A stretch of DNA of 64,000 bases from Adiantum capillus-veneris (Eukaryota; Streptophyta; Polypodiopsida; Polypodiales; Pteridaceae): NCBI GenBank assembly GCA_014529385.2, contig CM043953.1:95908342-95972341 (forward strand). Reading direction: 5' to 3'. This document shows, in pieces, positions 1-11,059 of the stretch. The stretch's first letter is position 1, and each line of letters opens with the position of its first letter. The position numbers and the translations under genes were made by a program. The notes beneath the pieces were generated by a model. It saw only the letters and a program-made list of their open reading frames with translations. It had not been told where the DNA came from and ran no database searches.

Positions 1-775
1 CGAAAGCTAGGGCAACACACAAGGCTGATGCAAGGTCAACTTCCAAGTTTCTCTTTGAGAACATTATTACAAGATTTGGTTGTCCCTTTGAAATTGTGAG
101 TGACAATGGTACTCATTTTATAAATGGAGTGATAAAGGAACTCACGACAAACTTCATGATAGCCCACCATAAGTGCACTTCTTATTATCCATAAGCAAAT
201 GGCCAAGCTAAGAGAACTAACAAGACCTTAATTTCTATCTTGACCAAAACAGTGGAACCTCATCGTATAGATTGGGATTTGAAGCTGACATCAGCTCTAT
301 GGGCCTATCATACTTCTTACAAAGTGGCTATTAATTCTACACCATTTAAAATGGTATATGGCAAAGAAGCAGTTATGCCATGGGAGTTTGTAATTCCTAG
401 TCTCTGTGTAGCTTCACAAGAAGGTTGGGATGGTAACCCTTTAGTTGAGCGTTTATACATCCTTGGACGGTTAGATGAAGAAAGGCAGTTGGCTGTGCAA
501 AATGCGCTTGTGGAAAAAGATAGGAGAAATAAATGGTTGACCATCATCTAAAGAACAAAGATGGTGATAAAGTCCTTATGTATGGAGTGCAAAAAGAGAA
601 GAAAAATTTGAAATATGCAGAAAAAGGACCATATAGAGTATGCGAAATCACCCCACAAGGTACCATTTGTGTGGAAACTCTTGATGGAGTTGAAACCATT
701 GGATTCTTAAATGGGAGTAAATTTAAAAGATACTATGATCCTTTACGCCAAGAGGAGCTATGTGCCATCCATTAA
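1..775 (+). pseudogene. Ty3/gypsy integrase fragment, broken
   Basis: This is the 3' end of a gypsy pol gene that enters from the left edge. Codons near 100-120 encode the second catalytic aspartate context (SDNGTHF). The frame is stopped by TAA at 192-194, just before the third catalytic block. In that block the expected glutamate is a lysine (AAG at 210-212, in NGQAKRTNK). The frame continues at 240-551 with the WAYHTSYK and PFKMVYGKEA blocks and shifts near 533. From 533 to 775 it holds the integrase C-terminal SH3-like region, ending in NGSKFKRYYDPLRQ. The stop, the lost glutamate and the frameshift make it inactive. A related C-terminal fragment lies on the minus strand at 52938-53330. 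Confidence 0.85.
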
Positions 776-964
776 AAAAAAGGCAGTTAAGGTAGAAGCA
801 GAATTGAAGAAGATACAAGCTCAAGCTGAGGCTAAGGAACGACAACAACGCATAAGATGCCAACGAGAGGCCAACCTTGAAGTTACACATGCATTCCACG
901 TTGAAATAGAGGATGATCGAGTGGACTCTGACACACCTCTACGATGCCCTATTGAATTAAATAA
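776..964 (+). other. Tail of the gypsy pol, lysine/glutamine-rich
   Basis: Downstream of the integrase block a charged stretch (KKAVKVEAELKKIQAQAEAKE) can be read to about 960. It resembles the tail after the integrase at 52.8 kb. There is no polypurine tract before position 965, so the LTR that follows is probably a separate insertion and not this element's own 3' LTR. Confidence 0.5.
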
Positions 965-2559
965 TGATAGCCGTTTTTCGGCTCTCCATAATTGCCATAG
1001 TAAGCTACCTCACCCTACCAAATTCACCCAAACACTATGGCTATCCCTACCATTTCAGTGTACATAGGCGTGTGTGAGTTACGGGACTTTTCCCATATCT
1101 CCTTAAAAACCCTCAGCTAGCTAGTCACTGGGCTAGTTGAGCCAAAAAAATAAAAAAAATAATAGTATATTATGGCCTCTTTGTGTGTAAATATTTCATT
1201 GTATATATGGTCTAAATATAGGGATTTTTTATAATTATTTTGGTATATTTTATTTAAATATTCTACTTAGGTGTGTGTTTTATTAAACCTATGTACACCT
1301 TCTTTCATTCTCTTACACCATAATTATATTTTTTTCCAATATTGTACATACTCTAACCTCATATTTTTCCTTTATACAAATCACTCCCACATTTTCACCC
1401 TCACCCTCGTGAAAACAAAAAATTGATTTCTACTCATTGGTTACTTTTATTATATTATTTACTTGCATACCTTTTCCTCTTTCACCCAAAATAATTCAAG
1501 GAGGGACCATATCATATGATTCCAATATCTTTCCATATCCATAACTCCTCCATATTTTTATTATTATTTTTACTCATTATTCTAACACCATGTGCTCATT
1601 GAGCTAAAGTCCATGAATAGTCCATACACTAGTCCCACCATGTATATATTTCTTTATTCACCAATAATCCTCCTCCATGTATGGGTCAAGGGCAACTTGG
1701 ATGCTTTGTATTATAATATGACAAAGGAGGGGCTCACTCTTGGATGCATTGTACAAATTCAACAAAGGAGGGGGCCACTAAAAGACTTTTGCAGGCATTA
1801 AAAACAGGCTTTTTGGTGAGAATTTTGGCACCTATCTCCACTCCGAATTTGGAGCGGTGGTCAAAAGAGAAAATGTAGCCCATGCTCTGAATAATCACCT
1901 CAAAGTTTTTCATGATTTTTGGAGCTACCAGCGGTGAGCTATGATTTTTTGAGTGGACCACAGTCTGCCCACTTTTCTCACAAGTAGCTTTTAGTCTTCT
2001 CTCACCCTTCCACACACATACTCACTCTTACACATCCCTCCCTCTCCTTCCCTCACTCAAACCTGCAATTTCCATGGCTTCTCCCACCCTCTTCACCATT
2101 ACCCTTCTCTCTTATCCCTATAGTTCTTTTATGAACCTCTACATACATACACCATCTCTATGCCTCTCTCTATTATCTCCAAAGTACAATTCCATCTTAA
2201 CCCTTATATATATACATAAATTTAGCATGTGTACCATGATTAACCTCTGCAAATCAAGAGATCTCATCAATAAAATTACCATTTTCATCACGATAATCAA
2301 CCTTGGCGGCGGTGGCGTAAAGAAGAGAAGACGAAGAAGAAGATCGATAGTCATTTTGAGAACCTACACAAGTAAGTCCAAAACATCTTCAAGCTTCACC
2401 ATCACAAGGATTTGCTCACTTCATTCAACCATCCACCTCATTCTACCCATTGTAAATGTAACATTAACTTTCTAGTGATTACTAACCACTAACATACTAA
2501 CACAAAATAGCCATTGACCTAACCATAAAAGACACCTCGCCTCAAGACATGTGTATAGT

Positions 2560-2561
<2 letters not shown>

Positions 2562-2619
<58 letters not shown>
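2562..2619. repeat. (CT)n microsatellite
   Basis: About 58 bp of uninterrupted CT dinucleotides inside the LTR. Arginine/glutamate-rich reading frames over it are artefacts. Confidence 0.95.
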
Positions 2620-2623
<4 letters not shown>

Positions 2624-2787
2624 ACTTTCACCTTATCTACCATCAATAATGCTCTCTTTTGAGCCCACACCCATGACTCAAGCAGACAAAGAAGGCCCGC
2701 AATGTTTTGATATTCAAAAAAATCATAATCCTGATTTGTTAGCTTGTAAATTAGGATTTCCAATAATCTTAATGAGGGGTCTCCAAC

Positions 2788-2797
2788 CTATAAATAG
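2788..2797 (+). promoter_or_regulatory. TATA box of family A LTR
   Basis: CTATAAATAG is conserved in position in all three family A LTRs (also 25621-25630 minus and, as CTATAAATA, 35879-35887 plus). Each is followed by a C-rich stretch and then CTTGTAA or CCTTG. This is the likely U3 core promoter, with transcription starting some 30 bp downstream. Confidence 0.7.
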
Positions 2798-3516
2798 GCC
2801 CCTTTCCTTCTTGTAAAACAACCTCCAACATCTCACATAGCACCCCAACACTCTATGCGTGAGGAGAGACTTAGGTGTAGCAACCACTTGTGAGATTCAC
2901 TCTTGGTGTGAGAGAAGCCTTGAAGCTACACATTGCAAGTGAGAGAGCGTGAGTTCCACAAATCTCAAAACCACTATTGTACATGCTCCTTCATCATCAA
3001 TAAATTGAGGTTTGGTGCATCAAAGGCGTGATTCGACGTTCAAATCTTCGTCCTTCCATTTGTGCAATACGGTTTGGTGAATTCAAGGTGACTTGTGTAT
3101 TTTGAGTTTTTATCGGTTGATCTTGATTTTAGAAAGTGTTTTAGTGTGTTTTTCATTGCCAGTTTTGTGTCCATTGTAAGAGGGTATTGTGGTGTGAGGT
3201 CTCCCACACCCTAAGACAGTGTGTGTGTGTGTTTTGGCAATGATTAGCAATCACTAAGCATTGAGTGAGTTTTGTACAAGTTCTACGATAGCATCATAAC
3301 GAACCATCTCCATTTGCAAGTCACAAATAAGGTATTACGCAAGATCCTTTCCTCTCTCTCTTCCCTTTGCTCTAGCTCTCTCTGGTCCATTTCATGTGTG
3401 TCTTGGTGTGAGGTTGCTTGTGTGTGTTGTGTGGTGCATCTTCTTGGTTGTGCCAAAATCTCTCTTGTGTCCTAGTTCGCATAACATAACTAGGTGGTGC
3501 CCCTATCTTGTTTAGG

Positions 3517-3959
3517 TTACTTTTCTATGAAGCGTCTATAGTATGCACACATACCTATAAAGCTTCTTAGTTCATGAAGATTCCTTGGTTTAGGCCATCC
3601 TTTTATTACCTCTAACTTTGATGGATCCATTTGGATGCCATCTTGAGAGATAATGTGACCTAAATACTGAATCTCGTGCAAGAAAAATTCACTTTTCTTT
3701 CGATTAACATAAAGTTTATTCTCTCTCAAAACTTGAAATATTACCTGGAGGTGTTTCTTGTGTTCGTCTAATGAATTAGAGTAGATGATAATATCATCAA
3801 AGAACACTCCAGTGAAGGTTCGATGAGGCCTGAACAGCTTCTCCATCAAGTGGTTGAATGTGGCTGGTGCATTGGTCAAGCCAAAAGGCATGACAATGTA
3901 TTCGTAAAGACCAAATGTTGTGCGAAATGCGGTCTTTACAATATCTTGATCAACTATCG
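3517..3959 (-). pseudogene. Reverse transcriptase, palm and thumb part
   Basis: The frame contains MPFGLTNAPATF, then the catalytic block FFDDIIIYS (an F-x-D-D box) and EIQYLGHIIS. These are the usual order for chromovirus reverse transcriptase. It is separated from the upstream RT part (3960-5579) by a stop near 3960 and a short frame change. The protein ends abruptly after CAYYRRFIEK at the element's broken edge, before the RNase H domain. Confidence 0.85.
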
Positions 3960-5579
3960 TTACCTATTAAATCCACTTTTTAGGTCAATCCTACTGAAGT
4001 AGGTCGATCCTTGTAGCTTATCAAATAGGTCTTCCATCGGTGGAACGGGAAACCTATTCTTGATAGTGATCCTATTTAGTGCTCTATAGTCGACACACAT
4101 ACGATATGTGCCGTCTTTCTTTTGCACTAATAACGCCGGTGAGCAAAATGGAGATGAGCTAGGCCTAACCATTCCCTTCTCGACTAACTCATGCACTTGC
4201 CGCATAATCTCCTCTTGTTGAGCTTGAGAAACTCTATAAGGAGGTTTGTTAGGCGGTGAACTTCCTGGAAGAAGTTCAATTGCATGGTCATCATTACCTC
4301 GTTTAGGAGGTAGCTCACAAGGGATGTCGTCAATAAAAACATCTTGAAACCCCTTGAGAAAATTGGATAACTCTAATTCCTTTTGGTTGCTTTTATTTTC
4401 TTTTGCTAAAGAATTAGGTTCATTTTGAGAATCTTTAACAAAAATCATGTACACGGAAATAGAGCTCTTTATTGACTTGTTGAAAGCTGGTGTATGTACA
4501 ATGGGGATAGTGTTACCCATTTCCTTAGCATCTATATACATGTCTTTTTCCCTGAACTTAAAGGAGATTGTCCTTTCAGGAAATTTAACATCGGCATCCA
4601 GGCGGTCAAACCATGGTGCCCCTAGGATTACATCCTCATGCTTGAGAGGAGAGATAAAGAAGTCCTCTTTGTCCACATAGCCTTGGACATGAAGCCTCAA
4701 TTTCCCGATTAAGGGAGTGACTGAAGCTTCTTGCCCCTTGAAGGCAATGTCTGCAGGTAGGACATCTCCCATCTCATAGGATTGTATGCCTAGCTTGGTG
4801 GCCAACTCTATAGATATAAAATTGTGAGTAGAAAGAGGGTCAAAGAGAATAAAAGCATCATGTTCTCTTACTATTCCCCAAGCATGGCATAGAGGAGATC
4901 CTTTGTGATGAGTTTGGTGAGTCTCCTCCTCTTGGATTTCAACCAAGGAAGCTCTAGGAGGGTCTTGGCGGTTGTTCTTTTGGGGACAAGCGCGGTACGC
5001 ATGCCCTTGTTCACCGCAGTTGAAACACCGGTTATCCTTGCGATAACACTCAAGCTCTTTAGGAGAGATTTTGTTCCTACCTTTGTAAACTCCCTTCTCT
5101 TTAGCTTTGTTGGAGTTGCCCTTAGGAGACTTTTGGACATTGTCCTTCCCCGTAGGCTCATTGGAACCCTTGTTTTCCGAGGGCTTATTATTTCTTTTAG
5201 CCCCCGTTTGGAAATTGATTCGTGAGGCCACCATAGTATGGTGTATTACCGCCGATATGGTATGTGGCCTTTGGGAGTTGACATACTCCGCCATTTCTTC
5301 GGGTAAGCCTGCACAAAATTGTTGCTTTTGATCTCCAAAATCCAACTTTTTGAAGACAGTGGCTTTGAGTTGTAGGTCCCAAAACTTGTCTACATATTTG
5401 TGGATGGATTCATTGGGAGAGAGCTTTAAGCTTCGCCATTTCGTGAGTATTTTGTCTTTGGCATCAGTGGCCAAAAACTGCTTCATAGTGGAAGCTCTTA
5501 AAGCTTTCCATGTTCGTGGAGCTTCACCGTTGGCTCGTAGGCTAGACCACCATTGCCTGGCGGACTTTTGAAAGTGCAT
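3960..5579 (-). pseudogene. Gag core, zinc knuckle, protease and RT start
   Basis: This 539-residue frame begins in the gag core (ARQWWSSLRANG). A lysine-rich linker follows, then one CCHC knuckle (CFNCGEQGHAYRAC, near residue 185). The retropepsin region has FDPLSTHNFIS where FDSGATHSFIS would be expected, so the catalytic D-S/T-G is now D-P-L. Reverse transcriptase begins at about residue 430, with the PSSSPFCSPALLVQKKDG and VDYRALN blocks, and the frame stops after SRIDLKSGF. The order is that of chromovirus gag-pol. Protease and RT are damaged. Confidence 0.85.
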
Positions 5580-5581
5580 AG

Positions 5582-6277
5582 CTACATGGCGTAGCTTAGA
5601 GGACTCCGTGAATCACTTTCTTCAGAAGGTGAAGAATTTGAAGAAGGTGGAGAAGAGGATGACCTCTTTCTCGCCTTTTTCTTGTCTTGATCTTCGTCGT
5701 CTTTACCATCACTTTCATAAGAGGAAGAGGATGAAGAATATGGATAAGAGGGTGTCCTCTTTCTCGCCTTTTTCTTCTCTTGCTTTTTATCACCCCTCTT
5801 TGAATTATGGCGTGGAGAAGAGTGTGATGGTCTTCTCCGCTTTGTTGGTGATGGAGAGCGTTTAGCCCGCCATCTTCGTGGAGCCATCTTCGCCGAGGTG
5901 GCGGGAGACTCACTTCTTTCTCGTTCCTTCGGTGGAGGCTCTTGAGTTCTCCTTTGGGAAGCAGATGCATCATCAAGAAGTAAATTCTTGAGCCCTTCGT
6001 ACGGATTCTCTTCTTCTTCCCGAATCGGAGAGAGACCTCTTTTGGTAGTCTCACAAGGAGGCTTCCTAGGTGTTCTCTCTTAATGGTGATGATCTTGGAG
6101 AATCCCGTGAGCACAGAGCTGCCGTTACACTTCGCTTTGGAGAGATGGATTGCCCATGGCTTGTTGAAGCCTAGAAACAAGATAGTTAACAAGCATCGAA
6201 GCATCATTAGTAGCTTGCTCATGAGCAAAATCAAAGTTATCAACATTAATTTCACTCTCTTTACTATTGTCAGCCAT
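5582..6277 (-). pseudogene. Gag N-terminus with serine/arginine-rich repeats
   Basis: The likely gag start is the ATG at 6277 (MADNSKESEIN). The frame meets two stops within about 80 codons, then stays open to 5582 through a basic, serine-rich segment. There a block of roughly 30 residues (KKKARKR, a serine run, then D/E-rich) occurs twice in tandem. The gag core at 5579 is in a different frame, so at least one frameshift separates them. The duplicated block is unusual for a chromovirus gag. Confidence 0.6.
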
Positions 6278-6694
6278 TCTAACAACTTTTAGGTGTAAAC
6301 TTTTTAGGTGTACTTTGGCACTTCAAGCCCTAGTTGCTACTCCTCTTTACCCCTTTAGAAAAAGCACTCAAGCTACTCTACCCGTGGTTCAAATACCATT
6401 AATTGCAAGGAATAGAAGAGAGGGTCTTTCGACACCGAAACAACACCGGCTCCTGTCAAGCTTCTAATAGCTCAATAGTGGTTAATCCGTAGGCAAGCCC
6501 CGTAGGACTCCACTTTTAAGACCATAGCTCTCGACGGTGATGCCCCGTTAACTGCACGAAGGCAGGCGCATTGCAAGGCTGAAAAATCCCTATTCTACTT
6601 ACTCACAGGCAATTAATAATACCAACCATTTATAGCTAGCTTGAGGACCTCCCTTCTTGATCAAGAAAAGAGAAACCTTGTGCTCTGATACCAA
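6278..6694 (-). promoter_or_regulatory. Leader and primer-binding site (tRNA-iMet type)
   Basis: On the minus strand the complement of 6682-6693 reads TGGTATCAGAGC, the standard plant initiator tRNA-Met PBS. It lies one base inside the 5' LTR end at 6695. The remaining ~400 bp to the gag ATG is untranslated leader with no clear ORF. Confidence 0.9.
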
Positions 6695-7741
6695 TGTAAC
6701 ATTTAATGGTCTAAAAACTTATGTGTAGCGGAAATTAGCATGAACATAGTGGGAATTTCATTAGCATAGATTCCTAATGAGAATTACAAGAGTGCTTGGG
6801 TGGAGAGAGCAACAAAAAGCATAACACCTAGTTAGATAGCATCAACAATACTTTCAAAAGAGAGAGAAATTAAGCTATTGACAACAGTTGAGGACCGGAT
6901 TTGCATGGAGCCGGTCCCCCCTCCAAAAGGCTTTGTATTATGGTTTCTCCCATCAAGAGAGACATTGTACAATACAATTCTTTGTGTTCCTTCAAGACTA
7001 GCTAGTGCAATGAAGATGAAAGCTTCATGCACTAAGCAAAACACTTAGTAAACACAACTTTAATTATCCCCGTTCTCAGACCCAAAACCTCACACACCTT
7101 CGAAGATGGTAAGAGCTAGCAGGGTATGAGAGTAGATTGAGAGGAAGAAGGAGTATCTTACGAGAAAGATGTAAATCTCCTCACAGAATCACTCATATTA
7201 GCATAGATTTAGCTTAGTAATTAACTTGGTAGAGGAGATGAGCATGCATTGAAGCTTGGCTCTTGGTTGGATTTGCATCCACAAGCCAAGAGTGCAAGCT
7301 TCTATCTCACAAGCTTGGAGTAGGTGATGAGCTCTCCATTAAAGCTTGGGAAGATATAGTGTTCTCTTTCTTCACACATGAGATTTTGTGAGTGTGTGTG
7401 TGATAATGCCTTGCAAAATTCAGCCCCCTCTCTCTCTTGGGCGAGCCCTCTTGCTATTTGCTCTTGCTCTAGCCTTATTGGCCCTCCCCAAGTCAAGCCA
7501 ATGACCATTAAGCAGCATAAGTGATAGCCTTCTGACATGTGTCCCCTTTTGTGAGAGCTTTAGGTAATTTAATAATTAAACTAAAATCTCATTGGACCCC
7601 TTTGCCTCCTGGCCAATAGGAATCAGGCAAGCCATTGGGCTCCTGAATGCTCATTGGACCCCTTGGGAGATTGTCCAATAGTCTTCTAGGAAGCAAGAAG
7701 TAGAAGGCAACTCCACTTTGACCCACTGAGGGTTTCTAACA
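6695..7741 (-). repeat. 5' LTR of the chromovirus-like element
   Basis: A 1047 bp LTR bounded by TGTAACA on the left and CTAACA on the right (TG...CA in either orientation). It is placed by the PBS directly to its left. No second copy occurs in the window. It has no long ORF. The 5 bp outside its right end are ggtga. Confidence 0.8.
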
Positions 7742-8836
7742 GGTGAAGACCTACAAGAATCCCAAATCCTATCCCCATGGCACCCAAAGATTAAATCAGG
7801 AAAGTTCAGAGGGACGTCCAAAGAAGATGCAGATTGTCACGTGGTGCAATTTGAAACAAGATGGCAAGATGGTGGATATCAGGTGATGTACCCGGATCCT
7901 ATCAAACTATAGCAATTTGTAGCTACATTGGAAGGTAAGGCCATGAGTTGGTTTAGCCAATATGGTATGGCTCATTTTTCTACTTATAATGCACTCAGCA
8001 TGGCTTTTTTACAAAGATTCAGAAAGGAGAAACTCCTACATATATTTTAAGAAAGCTGCATCGTATCAAACAAGGTACGATGCTTGTAGAGGATTTTTCT
8101 TAGAAATTCAGGATTTTTGTTGAAAGGTTACAGGGCAATGAAAGACCCACTAATAAAATGTTAACTGGTTATTTTTTGAAAGGCTTGAGAAGTGGTATTA
8201 AGAATGCTGTGCCAGTATTGATATTGCAGGTGGTTTTAATAACTTGGTACAGGTTGCATCAAGAGTTCAGAAAAGGCTTGGCATGACCAAATGTAGCAAA
8301 AGAGGAACCAAGGATTCTAAATCAGGTTCTGAGTTAGGTACATCTACTTCTGCTGAATCGGATACAGAGAGTTCATCTGATGAGGAGGATAAGAAGAAGA
8401 AAAAGAGTCCTGCTAAGAAGAAGAAGGATAAGATAGGTGGTGAGGTTATTTGATTCATTAACTAAAGAGTATCGGATATTTGGTTATAGCTCCTAAAGAC
8501 AAAAGGTTCTGTGAAATTTGTGAGAAGGATGGTCATACAACTACTCAGTGTTGGTATAATCCAAACCAGAGGAATAAACCACCTTCAAATACTGGTCGGG
8601 GTAGTGCTTCAACAAAGGCAAATCAGGTGGCTTCATTCCGAGGAAGACCACCTGGACAGGGAAATCAGAGAGGACCTGGGAGAAACCAGGATAACACTCA
8701 GAGAAGACCCCAAGGGGTAATGCCTTGTGTTTATTGTGGTGACCCTAATCATTGGGTTGTTCTCCATTGTGCATTATGGGTAAAACATAGAGAAGAAAGG
8801 GGTATTCTAGTTGTTCCTTTTAATAAGGAGAACCAG
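7742..8836 (+). pseudogene. Gypsy gag (first part of split element)
   Basis: Degenerate gag reading in several frames. About 7900-8250 gives core fragments such as the region around ATLEGKAMSWF. 8244-8453 is an acidic/lysine-rich linker, and 8480-8836 carries two zinc knuckles. The first is CEICEKDGHTTTQC (CX2CX4HX4C). The second, CVYCGDPNHWVVLHC, has one extra residue before the last cysteine. The frame is cut at 8836 by the minus-strand Tat-like element and resumes at 19807. Stops and frame changes upstream make gag non-functional. Confidence 0.75.
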
Positions 8837-8997
8837 TGACGGACGCAAAGCGGACCCCGAACCCCGACGGCCTCTAAAACGCCGGGGGCCGAATGGCTCG
8901 CCTCGAGCCTGCCATGGTAAAGCGGACAGGGGGCACCACCTAGCTTTGAGCGGCTAGGAGGCAAAGCCCACGATGATATGAACACCGCAAGCCTACA

Positions 8998-9012
8998 CAC
9001 ACACACACACAC

Positions 9013-9097
<85 letters not shown>

Positions 9098-9098
9098 A
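8998..9098. repeat. (CA)n and (GA)n compound microsatellite
   Basis: A short CA run is followed by about 85 bp of nearly pure GA. The partner LTR carries the same compound repeat at 17810-17866 with about half the GA length, as expected of slippage after insertion. Confidence 0.95.
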
Positions 9099-10021
9099 CA
9101 CTCGCAATTGATGAAAACAACCTCGGGGGTGTGAGGGTGAATTATTTCTGCAATATTTACAAGGTGGCATGTCGTGGTGGTAGAGAGGTAGGGGAAAGAG
9201 ATGGTGCAACCTACTTGGTGTGTTCTCTAGGGCGACTCAATGACTGTGAATGTTCATTGCCAAGAGCGTGCATACGTGTGTGCATTGACCATTGGAGTCG
9301 AGAGATGGGTGTGGTTCCCTTCGCATTGTGCAATTTCCAAGGCAAACCCAACACACAAGACCCCCTCCCCGTGATGGTGATGGTTTCAATCCCTCCTACT
9401 ACACTCTACCCAATGCTTGGTTCCACATAAGTTGCCCCCCCCGATAGTGACCTCTCAGTGACAATTTATAGGTGTTGACTGCTTGGATTATGGTAATCCC
9501 AGTGTGGCTAGGGTAATCTTAATCGGGGAGACAAAGCAAGTGGTGGGCCCGGTGTGGTTGACCCTTGCTTTGCTTTGGGGAAGGTTATTAAAAGATGGGA
9601 ATCTCTAGGTGGGCCTTTGTCACCATCACCTAGAGAGAGGATATTTACAAAAAGGGAAATTTACAATGGCTTGGATGAAAAATGAAGATAATGGTAAAAT
9701 AACCTAAAATTACTGGGATGGCATTGAGGTTGTGTGTTTTCGGTGAATGGCGAGCTGTCGGTGCGTTGGTGTCGAGCGTACTTCTTTTCGGAGTCCGCCG
9801 AGGCATGCCTTCGGCACATTTTCTGTTTTTTGTCGTTGGCGGCGCGTGCTTTGGATCCTTCTTCTTTCGTTTGTCGATGTCGTAGGTGTTTATGCGTGTG
9901 TGTATGTATGTATGTGAGTGTGGGAGCATATATGTGTATTTGCGGGTGAATGCGTATATGTATATGTATGTGCGCATGCGTGCGTGGGAACAAGGGAAGG
10001 GGGGGGGGAGTTATATAATGT

Positions 10022-10022
10022 G

Positions 10023-10046
<24 letters not shown>
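10022..10046 (-). promoter_or_regulatory. (TA)n tract, possible LTR TATA region
   Basis: An alternating TA run that the right LTR also has, shorter, near 18788-18804. In the element's sense (minus) it lies between the C-rich U3 part and the CA-rich part, where a TATA element could serve. This is inferred only from position and base composition. Confidence 0.3.
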
Positions 10047-10054
<8 letters not shown>

Positions 10055-10578
10055 TTTAATATTTTTTTTCTATTTTTTTCTGTGGCGGATGGCGGACTGC
10101 TGCGCATGGCGGAAGGAGCGGAGGGGGTAGGATTGGGGTGTGTGTGTGTGTGTGTGTTTTCTGTTGCCGCAAGGCGCGTGTAGGTGTGTGCTTGGGCTGC
10201 GGACTGCCGCCGTGAGGGTGTGGGTGTGTGTGTTTGTTGCGTATGCGGCGCCCGAGAGAGGGTGTGTGTGTGTGTGAGTGTGTGTGCTACAGCGCATGGG
10301 AGAGAGAGGAGGGTTGCGCGCTGGCGGCATCCGGATGGAGGGAGAGAGACTTGCGCGCTGGCGTGCCGTGAGAGGCAGAGTGAGGGAGAGGGGGAGGAGA
10401 GAGGGGTGAGGCGATAAGAGGTAGAGAGAGTGTGTGAGGGAGAGTGAGGGGAAGAGGGGGTATGGCGGGGCATGGGTTTGTGTGGGTGAGAGGGAGAGGG
10501 GGAGGGTGGTGTTGTCTTGCATGGGCTTAAGGACGTAGGAAAACTAAGTCAATGGTGGGGGGAATATATCCGCGGGCC

Positions 10579-11006
10579 GGGGGGGGGGGGGGGGGGATGA
10601 GGCCGAGGGGGGGGGGAATATTGCCGAAGGAGGGTGAGGCGAGCGGGTGGGGAATGGGTTAAGGGGTCGGGGGAGGGAATATTGGCGGGCCGAAGAGGGG
10701 GGCATAGGATAGGGTAGAGGGTAAAGGGTAATGGGAGAGGGGGGGGGGTGAGGGTGAGTGTAAGAGTGAGGGGGGCGGGTCTCATGCGGCTCACACCGAG
10801 GGAGCACGAGAGAGGGGTTGGGGGGGGGGGATGAATTTCTGCCTGGCCGGGGAGGGTAAATCGGAGGGGGGAATATTAGGGAAGGGGGTATGTAATGAAA
10901 ATGGGGGGGAGAGAGTGCGAGGGTTTTATCTGATGCCTGTAGGGAGGGAGGGGAAAAATGAGTTACGGTGGGGGGGTACTGAGAGTGGGGGGGGGGGGGG
11001 GGGGGG
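10579..11006. repeat. Long G tracts in family B LTR (left copy)
   Basis: G18 at 10579-10596 and G20 at 10987-11006, among many shorter G runs on the plus strand (C runs in the element's sense strand). Tract lengths differ from those in the right LTR. Confidence 0.9.
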
Positions 11007-11059
11007 TGAAATGAGTTTTTTTTTTCTTTTTCCTTTGATTTTCCAAAATTCAGCTATCA

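Larger units (their letters stand above)
965..3503 (+). repeat. LTR of family A (Tat-like gypsy), right end truncated
   Basis: It starts with TGATAGCC and is closely similar over its first ~1.15 kb to 34082-35240. The start and several later blocks also match the minus-strand copy at 24924-27312. It carries a TATA box (2788-2797) and a CT microsatellite. The conserved block GGTGGTGCCCC sits at 3493-3503. The other two copies continue about 135-150 bp beyond that block to a CA terminus, but this copy loses homology there and chromovirus sequence begins. No gag-pol of the same family follows. It could be a truncated solo LTR or a 5' LTR that lost its body. The flanking 5 bp on the left are aataa, and no matching right copy is visible. 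Confidence 0.75.
3504..7741 (-). mobile_element. Chromovirus-like Ty3/gypsy element, 3' half missing
   Basis: Reading leftward from 7741 there is a 5' LTR (7741-6695), a tRNA-iMet-type PBS, a leader, gag, protease and the first part of reverse transcriptase. The element stops at about 3504-3517, inside the palm/connection region (CAYYRRFIEK). RNase H, integrase and the 3' LTR are absent. The left junction abuts the truncated family A LTR, so a deletion or recombination removed both partners' ends. The right flank is gag of another gypsy element, so this element probably landed inside that one. Confidence 0.85.
8837..11059 (-). repeat. 3' LTR of family B element
   Basis: 2223 bp, highly similar to 17652-19806. 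On the plus strand it reads TGACGG, a CA/GA microsatellite, a 400 bp unique part, and then ~1 kb that is strongly purine- and GT-biased. The biased part contains a (TA)n run at 10022-10046 and several long G tracts. It ends AGCTATCA. The apparent ORFs over it (serine/leucine, histidine/threonine or proline-rich) follow from the low complexity and are not genes. Confidence 0.9.

Noticed and set aside
2074-2475. 133-codon frame in the family A LTR
   Set aside because: Not conserved in the other family A LTRs; composition Ser/Thr/Ile/Leu-rich as expected of pyrimidine-rich LTR DNA.
965-3503. This LTR as the missing 5' LTR of the element ending at 49431
   Set aside because: The left flank (aataa) does not match the right flank of that element (ccgta), and unrelated elements with their own junctions lie between.
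4905-5571. Plus-strand frames at 4905-5225, 5107-5331 and 5350-5571
   Set aside because: Antisense shadows of the minus-strand gag frame, without recognisable domains.
8978-9430. 150-codon frame starting with a Glu/Arg run
   Set aside because: Translation of (GA)n within the LTR; the homologous frame in the right LTR differs in length with the repeat.
9661-10473. 270-codon Thr/His/Pro-rich frame in the left LTR
   Set aside because: Low-complexity CA/CT strand of the LTR; not conserved as a single frame in the right LTR.
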